Part shown: positions 47,567-54,683 of the stretch, in pieces | How the letters are laid out: the number at the start of each line of letters is the position of its first letter | How positions within the stretch are numbered: position 1 is the first letter of the stretch | From: Bacteriovorax stolpii | GTDB taxonomy: Bacteria; Bdellovibrionota; Bacteriovoracia; Bacteriovoracales; Bacteriovoracaceae | Direction: 5' to 3' | DNA: 55,439 bases | Assembly (NCBI GenBank): GCA_945860895.1 | Contig: CAMASK010000010.1 | Coordinates: 1-55,439, forward strand | Made by a program: the position numbers and the translations under genes | The notes under the pieces: generated by a model | Database searches by the model: none | What the model was told of the DNA's origin: nothing | What the model saw: only the letters and a program-made list of their open reading frames with translations

Positions 47567-48283
47567 TTATTCAGCTTCTAAGAATAAAAAAGGAGCTTTG
47601 TTACTTTGCTGCTTAAAAAAGAAACAATATGACTCAGTCCATTCGCCAGCAAGGTGGCGAATGACTAAAAAGTCACAAAATTCTCTGACTAAATTTAGGC
47701 CAATACCTGCTCCGCCTTCATCCCGATTTGATCGAGGAGAAACAACTTCTTTAGTTATATTGAATAGAATCTGGGATTTTGCTGTCTTGGTTATGGCACC
47801 GTAGTGATCTTTTACAACAAGTACTTTGACTTCAGAATCTAAGTTTATAAAAACATCAATTGATTTTTGCTCAATCAGTTTAGCTGCTTTCGCTTTTAAT
47901 TTAGGATAAAGTGCATAAATCGCATTTGAAATTAATTCTTCTGAGCAATAAATCATTTTTTGTGCAATTGTTGGACGAACTTTTTCCATTATCTCAGTTG
48001 CAATTTTAGTAAGAATGGCTTCTTTACTATCTTGAGTCATACTCCAGTGAGCGGCATTTGGGATTATCTTACTCGAAGTTTCAAACACAGTTAATTTGAG
48101 AATCTTTTCAAGTATCTTTAAGACTTGTACATTTAATGAATCACAGGATAAAAGTGCGCTATCCATACCAATATCAGAATTTTCCAGATGAGTTTTAACT
48201 AATAACAAAGAATTTTTATTAGTTAAAACAACATTCTGTAAATTCTGAGGATGGTCAAAATATTCTTTAATTAATTTTAACAC
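47567..48283 (-). CDS. RsbW-like HATPase (candidate anti-sigma/serine kinase)
   Basis: The 238-residue protein has about 100 unassigned N-terminal residues and then a Bergerat ATPase fold. The N box is EELISNAIYALYP (Glu116, Asn120). Asp159 sits in a degenerate first glycine box (KDHYGAI), and the second box GGAGIGL (190-196) is intact. The fold fits RsbW/SpoIIAB serine kinases rather than histidine kinases, as no phospho-His domain is present. The start is a GTG overlapping the STAS stop by one base, so translation is coupled. A STAS protein right upstream is its likely partner. Kinase activity is uncertain. Confidence 0.7.
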   Translation of the reverse strand: MLKLIKEYFDHPQNLQNVVLTNKNSLLLVKTHLENSDIGMDSALLSCDSLNVQVLKILEKILKLTVFETSSKIIPNAAHWSMTQDSKEAILTKIATEIMEKVRPTIAQKMIYCSEELISNAIYALYPKLKAKAAKLIEQKSIDVFINLDSEVKVLVVKDHYGAITKTAKSQILFNITKEVVSPRSNRDEGGAGIGLNLVREFCDFLVIRHLAGEWTESYCFFFKQQSNKAPFLFLEAE

Positions 48284-48753
48284 TAAACTTTATTAATTTT
48301 TAAAAAATGAAAATATTTCTCGGGATGTGCATCAAAGTCTAACTTTTTACCAGCAGCATTTAAGACTATCGGTGGAAGTGCGCCACTTATATCTTTTGTA
48401 TTAATAAGATGTAGTGATTCTGATTCATCTTCAGTGTCAAAATATGGAGCATAAAAAGAAGTAACTTTAACATTTTCCGGTAAAAAACCAGCAATGATAT
48501 TCATTTGAGTCACAATGATAGGTGTACATTCCTCATACTTTAATACCATATTCGAAGGTTGTGCTTTAAGAAAATCGATCCATTCTCGAATGCCACATGA
48601 ATTGATCATCCCCAAATCTTTAAAATTGAAAGTGACATTAGTCAGACCATCAAGATTAAGATCTTTACGCCTGAAATCCTCATCAATTTTACCTGAAAGG
48701 TAGAATATTGATTCATCACCTTTTTTAACTAATTTATACTCTAACTTTCCCAT
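48283..48753 (-). CDS. STAS-domain protein (anti-sigma-antagonist-like)
   Basis: From the ATG at 48753 (AGGAG upstream, seven-base spacing) the protein has 156 residues. Residues 1-100 fit a STAS fold. The phosphorylation-loop region reads DLGMINSCGIREW: Asn51-Ser52-Cys53-Gly54 where RsbV/SpoIIAA have DS(S/T)G. A 50-residue tail beyond the fold is unassigned. It overlaps the CheA-like gene by 20 bases and the HATPase gene by one. In partner switching, the unphosphorylated STAS protein binds the HATPase. Confidence 0.75.
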   Translation of the reverse strand: MGKLEYKLVKKGDESIFYLSGKIDEDFRRKDLNLDGLTNVTFNFKDLGMINSCGIREWIDFLKAQPSNMVLKYEECTPIIVTQMNIIAGFLPENVKVTSFYAPYFDTEDESESLHLINTKDISGALPPIVLNAAGKKLDFDAHPEKYFHFLKINKV

Positions 48754-50416
48754 CTTCAATCTCCTCTGATGGCCAATCCATTTCCATAGTTAGAACACAT
48801 CCTTCATCTGATGAAGTATGCTGATGGAAGCCGTTTAGATCTTTTAATAATTCTTGTATAATCTGCATCCCAAGTCCACGACCTGAAATGAGATTAGGTG
48901 TTTGTTCTGTTTGTCGACTTATACCTTTGCCATTGTCAGTAATTTTGATCTTTAATCGTTCATTATCTTTTTTAAAATCAAAATTAATAATATTTTTCTT
49001 TTCATCGTTATCCCAAAAACCATGATCAACGACATTCCTTAAATAAAGTGTGAATACAGGTTGCAAAGTACGAATTATTTTGGAGTTTGTAGGTAATTCA
49101 GGTCCGCTCACATTAAAGGATTCAATTTTTTTGCCTAGTTGGCTGCAAATTTCAAAAGTAAAAGCTGAAAAAGATTGGATATATACATCCAATTTCATCG
49201 TCGCCATCGCCAACAACTCGTCGCGATAGGAGCTTCCAATTTTTTTAGCAAGTGATTTAATTTTTTCTTGGTTGATCCAAATGTGATTTCCGCTTGGAGG
49301 CAAACTAAGTGAATTTGAAAGCCGCAAATGAAGACTTTTGGTCATATCATTAAGATTTTTAAAAGCCTCATGCCAAGTATTTAATTCACAGTTTTGAAAA
49401 TCTTCTATTTTATGAGTCATTTTTTCCAATGCTTTCATTGAAAACAATGAATAACTTCCTTTAAGGCGATGAAGTATTTTCTTGAAAGATAATTCATCCA
49501 CTGATTTAGCATTTAGAAGACAATTTAATGAAAATTCTTGTTCTTCCACTGCACAACGATAGTTGAAAAGATTTGTTGCTACTTTGGTTAAATTTTTTTC
49601 AAATTCTTCAGTGGTATGGAGATCTTTCTCAAGTTCGATGATTCTTGTGATGTCTCTGCCAACAACGACAACTCCCTCAGCAGTAAGGTTTTCACTTCGT
49701 AGTGGAAAATATTTTAATTCAATATATGAGCCCTGAATAATAACGATCTGTGGACCAAGTTCTGCAATATCGTCGAAATTGATTTTTTCTTTTATTAGAT
49801 GTGTGATCCATCGACTTAGAAACTTTTTCTCATCTTCGGGAGCTGATATAATATCCCAAAAACTTTTTCCTTCAGGTGCAATTTTAAATATGCTGAGGCA
49901 GTTTGCAGAATGGTAGGGAAGGCATTTTCCTTCAGCATTCAAAACCAAGATAGCCTGATTCAAACTATCAAGCATTCCTGAAATAAACTGATTTGATTCT
50001 GATAATTCTTTCGTCCTCACTCGGACTTTTTCTTCAAGATTTCTAGAATATTCGGCTAGTTCATCAAGTTGCTTTTTATATTTATTATGAAGTTGAACCT
50101 CTACAGAATTGTCTTTCAATACTAGAATAATTTGGTCGTCTATTTTTCGAGAACCGAATAGACAGCTTCCTGTGATACCCGAAGGAATTATTGTAAATTT
50201 TGTTTCCTTAAAGGAAGAATCAAACAGATCAAAAGATGTAACTTGCTCAAACTTAATAAGATTGTCCAAATTAAGTGGATGATTAGTAAGTAAGCGCCGC
50301 TTGACGTCATATTGAGAAAGAAAAAGCTCATTGGCCGCAATGACAATATTACTGCCATCTACAACCAAAGCTGGCTCGGGGATAAATTCTAAAATCTTTT
50401 CACTATTTAAATTCAT
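48734..50416 (-). CDS. CheA-like histidine kinase with PAS domains, no CheW-binding domain
   Basis: The 560-residue protein has PAS1 (about 8-105), a coiled coil (about 108-142), PAS2 (about 145-262), an HPt-like segment with LHRLKGSYSLFS (His316), and a CheA-type ATPase: RNVVDHG (460-466), ITDNGKG (492-498) and SGRGLGM (511-517). It ends soon after the ATPase and so lacks the P5 domain that binds CheW. It should pass phosphate from His316 to a receiver, most simply the divergent CheY-like protein at 50435. No membrane segment is seen. Confidence 0.85.
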   Translation of the reverse strand: MNLNSEKILEFIPEPALVVDGSNIVIAANELFLSQYDVKRRLLTNHPLNLDNLIKFEQVTSFDLFDSSFKETKFTIIPSGITGSCLFGSRKIDDQIILVLKDNSVEVQLHNKYKKQLDELAEYSRNLEEKVRVRTKELSESNQFISGMLDSLNQAILVLNAEGKCLPYHSANCLSIFKIAPEGKSFWDIISAPEDEKKFLSRWITHLIKEKINFDDIAELGPQIVIIQGSYIELKYFPLRSENLTAEGVVVVGRDITRIIELEKDLHTTEEFEKNLTKVATNLFNYRCAVEEQEFSLNCLLNAKSVDELSFKKILHRLKGSYSLFSMKALEKMTHKIEDFQNCELNTWHEAFKNLNDMTKSLHLRLSNSLSLPPSGNHIWINQEKIKSLAKKIGSSYRDELLAMATMKLDVYIQSFSAFTFEICSQLGKKIESFNVSGPELPTNSKIIRTLQPVFTLYLRNVVDHGFWDNDEKKNIINFDFKKDNERLKIKITDNGKGISRQTEQTPNLISGRGLGMQIIQELLKDLNGFHQHTSSDEGCVLTMEMDWPSEEIEDGKVRV

Positions 50417-50434
50417 TTCAATTATTATATATCT
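50417..50434. promoter_or_regulatory. Overlapping divergent -10 boxes in an 18-bp gap
   Basis: Only 18 bases separate the two start codons. On the plus strand TATTAT (50423-50428) ends six bases before the ATG at 50435. On the minus strand TATAAT (50429 to 50424) ends seven bases before the ATG at 50416. The boxes overlap by five bases and neither gene has a Shine-Dalgarno sequence, so both transcripts may be leaderless. The -35 regions are poor. Confidence 0.5.
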
Positions 50435-50848
50435 ATGGCGATACCAAGAGAAATAAATATTTTAATTGTTGACGACTTCTATGCCACAAGAAAAACGTTA
50501 AAAAAATCTTTAAAAGCCCTTGGTTTTTGTGGTGAAATTTTTGAAGCCGATCAAGTTAGGCTGGCACGTGATTTACTTATAAATAATCCTCTATTTATAA
50601 AATTTGATTTTATCATCTCTGATGTTGATATGCCTGGAGAGTCCGGTTTAGATTTGCTTTCCTTTGTGAAGTCACATGACTCTTTTGCAAAGATTCCCTT
50701 TTTGATTCTGTCTGCCGTTACCAGCAAAAGTGTTGTGCTAGATGCAATTGAGAAAGGCGTGGATAGTTACATTCTTAAGCCATGGGATGACCAGTCTCTT
50801 TTAAAAAAGATGGAGAATTCTTGGGCCAAAGTAAAAGCTTCAAAATAA
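50435..50848 (+). CDS. CheY-like response regulator
   Basis: The 137-residue protein is a single receiver domain. Acidic pocket DD is at 13-14, phospho-acceptor Asp63 lies in ISDVDMPG, Ser93 is in ILSA and Lys115 in LKPW. It has no output domain. It is divergent from the CheA-like kinase and overlaps the HD-GYP-like gene by 28 bases, which makes these its likely input and partner. A leaderless start is likely. Confidence 0.92.
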   Translation: MAIPREINILIVDDFYATRKTLKKSLKALGFCGEIFEADQVRLARDLLINNPLFIKFDFIISDVDMPGESGLDLLSFVKSHDSFAKIPFLILSAVTSKSVVLDAIEKGVDSYILKPWDDQSLLKKMENSWAKVKASK

Positions 50849-52095
50849 TAGTTCTTGGAACTGATAATTTCTTCATAGAAGAAGTTATTTCTATTATCGG
50901 AATCAGACATCTTGGCAGTTGCGTTGTTTTAACAAATTTTGAAGAAGTGCAGGATCATTTTTCTCATTCTATTCCACCTGAAGGAATTATCATCCAATCA
51001 GGTCATCCTGATTTTCAGAATCTGCAAGATTATATTTTAACGAATGATTTAAATTTATTGATGACCATATTATCCCCTGATGACTTTATTAAAAAAATTG
51101 ATTCTTATTTTCTGGAGCTTAATAAATGGTTTTCTGAAGTTTCCTATCTTCCTGTTTTTTCAAATATGGCGGGATTTATTGGTTACACGCCTGTCGTTCT
51201 TTTTGTAAAAACGGATAAAATTTTCAAAGAGGCTGTCTCTGCAAAAACATTCATATCAGAAACAATGGCAAAAAAAATATTTCTTAAAGGTGAGGGTTTC
51301 TTTTTTATTAAAAAAGAAGATTATGCTTCGTACAAGGATAATTGGCAGGATGCAAGCCTTGCTTATTTTAAAAGCCAAATTTCAGTTGGTACTGTTTTGC
51401 ATGGACCTGTTTCAATTATTTTACCCGTTATCGAATCGAAGGCATTTCACGGGATTCCAGAGTCTGACCAATACTTACTGCGATCAGCATTGGAGAGGAT
51501 AGGTTTATTTTTAGAAAAATATCCAGAATTATCCACTTCAATTGAAAAGCTTCTAATGAAAAATAACTACCAGTTAAAGCATACTTCATTTTTGATGTGT
51601 ATGAATGTTGCAACCTTGTCTGCAATGGAGGTTGATTCACCGGTTATTTACTTTAATATGACTTTGGCAGGACTCATACACGATTTGGGCACAATCAATT
51701 ACGGATTTGAAGAATATGAGTTTCATGAATTCGCTATGTCGAAGGTCCTAGATGAAGAGACTATCAGCAGATATTCTAAACATGCTGAGCAGTCTTTATC
51801 ACTTTTACTAAAATATCAGGTTTGCCCCAAATGGATCGCTGAGATGGTATTATCACATCATGAGAATGATAGTGGTTTCGGTTATCCGCTTGGCATTCAA
51901 TCGTCTTCAATGGGTCTTGTAACTTTTATTTTTGCATTTAATCATGAATGGGCAGAAAAATTATATGGATATCTTTCCAAAGAAAAGCATAAATCAAGTC
52001 AAAGCTTTTTTGTCGAGTCTATGCCGACGAACTCCTTAAAGGCTTTAGATTTAAAGTCCAATATTTTGGAATACTTGAAAATTACTGCTCAATAA
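50821..52095 (+). CDS. Degenerate HD-GYP-type protein with N-terminal receiver-like region
   Basis: The TTG start at 50821 has GGAG at 50812-50815 inside the CheY-like gene. The 424-residue protein opens with a receiver-like fold that lacks the acidic pocket. The C-terminal half has His254, HD (287-288), His321 and HHENDSGFGYP (346-356), the order of metal ligands in HD-GYP domains. The Gly-Lys pair after HD is replaced (HDLGTINYG). It may hydrolyse c-di-GMP or be an inactive binding form. It overlaps the stop of the FecR-like gene by 14 bases. Confidence 0.7.
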   Translation: MGQSKSFKIIVLGTDNFFIEEVISIIGIRHLGSCVVLTNFEEVQDHFSHSIPPEGIIIQSGHPDFQNLQDYILTNDLNLLMTILSPDDFIKKIDSYFLELNKWFSEVSYLPVFSNMAGFIGYTPVVLFVKTDKIFKEAVSAKTFISETMAKKIFLKGEGFFFIKKEDYASYKDNWQDASLAYFKSQISVGTVLHGPVSIILPVIESKAFHGIPESDQYLLRSALERIGLFLEKYPELSTSIEKLLMKNNYQLKHTSFLMCMNVATLSAMEVDSPVIYFNMTLAGLIHDLGTINYGFEEYEFHEFAMSKVLDEETISRYSKHAEQSLSLLLKYQVCPKWIAEMVLSHHENDSGFGYPLGIQSSSMGLVTFIFAFNHEWAEKLYGYLSKEKHKSSQSFFVESMPTNSLKALDLKSNILEYLKITAQ

Positions 52096-52996
52096 TAATC
52101 GTATCTTTTATTTTAAACGGGTTAAACGGGGGTTCAGGCACAGGTACAGGTACAGGTACAGGTACAGGTAAAGGCTCAGGTATAGGTTCTGGGACAATTA
52201 TAGGCTCAGGTTTAGTTATACAGTGAGATGGCACAGCAACTTCACGCCAAACCGAGTTTACTGAATCGGCCACTGACCTTAATTCAATTAATGATTTTTT
52301 TGTTGGAAGGTTAACTTGCATATTGGTTAAAATAAGATCCTGTCCATCAGCTCTGATTTGATAGCGAACATCGCCAGTATCACTTTCTATAGGTTTCAAC
52401 CTGCCAATGCATGTCGCCCCAAAACGGTCTACAATAATGGTAGGGGGGGATAACAAAAAATATTCAGTGAGTACATTGTCTTTCAAGATGAGTGAATAGG
52501 GTTCACCTTCAGCGATCCATGATTTTTTCCACGTCGTTGGAGTTTCTACTAAACCATTTTGAGTTGTTTCATAAAGCATTCCAGGTTTTACGATTTGCGA
52601 ATTACCATTTTTATCAGAAATTTTAAGGGCTCCATCTGGATTAAGAACCATGAATTTGCCCTTACTCACCTGAAGTTCATCCTTTGGCAGGAACTCAACG
52701 AGAGAGTCATCTAAAGAAATGATTTGGAATTTGTTCAAATATAGGTACCTGGCCGACGATTCTTTGCCTGTAAAGCCCAGGCCATAAGCATTTATTTTCT
52801 CTTCTTCTTCTCCCGTGTACCAGGCAACGCTTCCGGTCATTTTAGTCTTAACAGATTTTTTCACAAACGTAATTTGAGCTACGATATTCTTAAAGTCGCT
52901 GCCCTTTTTTTTTCCGGTGGAAAAAAACCAAAAAGAAGCTAATATGAGAATACAACCAATGCTTATAAGGACGTTATCTATGTATTTGGGAGTCAT
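52082..52996 (-). CDS. FecR-like membrane protein with proline-rich tail
   Basis: The 304-residue protein has one N-terminal membrane segment (about 8-27) and an exported beta-rich region (35-140). The pattern there (GLGFTGKESSARYLYLNKFQIISL) resembles the FecR/LysM-type sensing fold. The C-terminal part ends in a proline-rich stretch with repeated Pro-Val and Pro-Glu. It lacks the usual FecR cytoplasmic anti-sigma part and no ECF sigma factor is nearby. AAAAGG lies five bases before its ATG, within the start of the divergent SpoIIE gene. The two start codons abut. Confidence 0.55.
   Translation of the reverse strand: MTPKYIDNVLISIGCILILASFWFFSTGKKKGSDFKNIVAQITFVKKSVKTKMTGSVAWYTGEEEEKINAYGLGFTGKESSARYLYLNKFQIISLDDSLVEFLPKDELQVSKGKFMVLNPDGALKISDKNGNSQIVKPGMLYETTQNGLVETPTTWKKSWIAEGEPYSLILKDNVLTEYFLLSPPTIIVDRFGATCIGRLKPIESDTGDVRYQIRADGQDLILTNMQVNLPTKKSLIELRSVADSVNSVWREVAVPSHCITKPEPIIVPEPIPEPLPVPVPVPVPVPEPPFNPFKIKDTIIIEQ
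52135..52170. repeat. Hexanucleotide microsatellite (CAGGTA) in the FecR-like gene
   Basis: Five perfect copies of CAGGTA at 52141-52170 follow one variant copy (CAGGCA) at 52135-52140. On the minus strand they encode a (Pro-Val)n run. Copy-number change stays in frame, so it would lengthen or shorten the proline-rich tail without breaking the gene. Confidence 0.95.
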
Positions 52997-54676
52997 ATGA
53001 GCCTTTTCAACACGCTTAAATTTAAAATACTTTTTGCTAAGTTAATTCTATGCCTAGCTTGTCTGGGCACAAGCTTTTTCTTTATTTCTAATCTTTTTAT
53101 CGATGAAAAAAAAACCGATATATTTGAAGTTGGTCTTTTAAGATCGAAACTTATCCTCTCCGAATATGAGTCCAAGTTCAGAATTGCCACTCTTTTATAT
53201 GAAAATCATAAAGTAGGACAGTCTGTTATTGGTGGAATGGATGGATTGGAAGAAGTTATTTCTTGTAATGGTACTGAAGCCATTGAAAAGAGTTTTAGGT
53301 CTTACAACTTGCCGATTTGCCCAGGTGTAAAAGCTTTAAGAACTGCTGGGGGTTATTTTGTTATTTCTTTTTATAAAGAAGCTTCAGGGGCTAGTTATTT
53401 TTTTAAATTATCCCAGCAGAATCGCGCAGGACTTGAATCAGGCGTTTCTTCTTTTTCCATTTTAGATGAGTCTAGTCAGAAAGTTGTTTATGCTGATACT
53501 GACAAACCTTTGCATGGGGAAATTAGTAAATTAGGTAACGATAATTTGAATTTTGTAAAAGAGATTAAAATTAAAGACGATGATTACCTCGCAGTAAGCG
53601 TAAAATCACCGGGTTTGTCTTGGCGCTCTTTTTTATTTTATAAATCTGAAATTGTTTTCCAGGCATTGAAACAGGTTAGGATGCAAATATTTTCCCTCTC
53701 TTTATTTATGACCGGGATCATTCTTATTGTTTCCTTGCTTTTATCAAACCATCTATCTGCTCCTATTAATCAACTCACTCATTTGGCGGGTGCAATTAAG
53801 GAGGGAGATTTTCTTCAAAGATTTAGTGGTAAAGTTTACGGAGAATTTCGTCTACTTGGTGAGACATTTAATGCGATGGCAGATAAAATTATCTTTTTTC
53901 TTGATGAAATGAAAGAAAAAACACGACTTGAATCAGAAGTGGCTGTTGCTCAACTCGTTCAATCTTCATTCTTTCCCAAATCGACTTATATAGACGATCA
54001 GCTACAGATCCACGGGTTTTATCAACCGGCAAGCGAATGTGGTGGTGACTGGTGGACCTTTCAAAATCATGGCGACAGAGTTTATTTTGCCTTGGGAGAT
54101 GTAACCGGTCATGGCGTGGCTTCATCTTTAATTACAGCTTCAGTCCATTCTTATTCCAGTCTTTGGTCGCGCATATTTGGAGAAGATAACAGTCAAATGC
54201 TAGAGCCATCTTACATCTTGGAAGGTTTTAATCAGGTACTCCGCGGTGCTGGTGGAAATTTAAATATGACAATGTTTGTTGGTTGTTATGATCGGAAAAC
54301 AAAATTATTAACTTACGCTAATGCCAGTCATGAACAACCGTTTTTGGTGAATTCTTCAAGCAAAGAAGACATAAAATTTCTGGATGGAATTTCTGGTCCT
54401 CGTTTAGGTCAGGAGGTAGCACCAACATACAAGCAGTTTTCAGAAATATTATCTGATAACTCCTTCATCGTCTTGTATTCGGATGGTTATACAGAGGGAC
54501 TAAATGAGGAAGGGAAATATTGGGGTGAAGGTCGTTTTTTAAGAGAACTTGCAAAAAATTATTCATCAGGAAAATCAGAAGGAATGAATGAAGGAATTAA
54601 TTCCGGCTTTAAGAAATTTGCCGGATCTTCTGATCAAGCAGATGATCTATCACTTTTAACACTATTTATAAAATAG
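52997..54676 (+). CDS. HAMP-SpoIIE (RsbU-type) protein phosphatase
   Basis: The 559-residue protein has TM1 (about 11-34), an exported sensor-like domain (35-228), TM2 (about 230-252) and HAMP (253-305). The SpoIIE/PPM phosphatase domain (about 335-559) shows CGGDWW (Asp351), LGDVTGHGVASSL (Asp368), YSDGYTEG (Asp496) and DQADDLSLL (Asp549/550). All metal-binding Asp residues appear present. Such enzymes dephosphorylate STAS proteins. GGGAG lies four bases before the ATG. Its start codon abuts that of the divergent FecR-like gene. Confidence 0.9.
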   Translation: MSLFNTLKFKILFAKLILCLACLGTSFFFISNLFIDEKKTDIFEVGLLRSKLILSEYESKFRIATLLYENHKVGQSVIGGMDGLEEVISCNGTEAIEKSFRSYNLPICPGVKALRTAGGYFVISFYKEASGASYFFKLSQQNRAGLESGVSSFSILDESSQKVVYADTDKPLHGEISKLGNDNLNFVKEIKIKDDDYLAVSVKSPGLSWRSFLFYKSEIVFQALKQVRMQIFSLSLFMTGIILIVSLLLSNHLSAPINQLTHLAGAIKEGDFLQRFSGKVYGEFRLLGETFNAMADKIIFFLDEMKEKTRLESEVAVAQLVQSSFFPKSTYIDDQLQIHGFYQPASECGGDWWTFQNHGDRVYFALGDVTGHGVASSLITASVHSYSSLWSRIFGEDNSQMLEPSYILEGFNQVLRGAGGNLNMTMFVGCYDRKTKLLTYANASHEQPFLVNSSSKEDIKFLDGISGPRLGQEVAPTYKQFSEILSDNSFIVLYSDGYTEGLNEEGKYWGEGRFLRELAKNYSSGKSEGMNEGINSGFKKFAGSSDQADDLSLLTLFIK

Positions 54677-54683
54677 AAGATTA

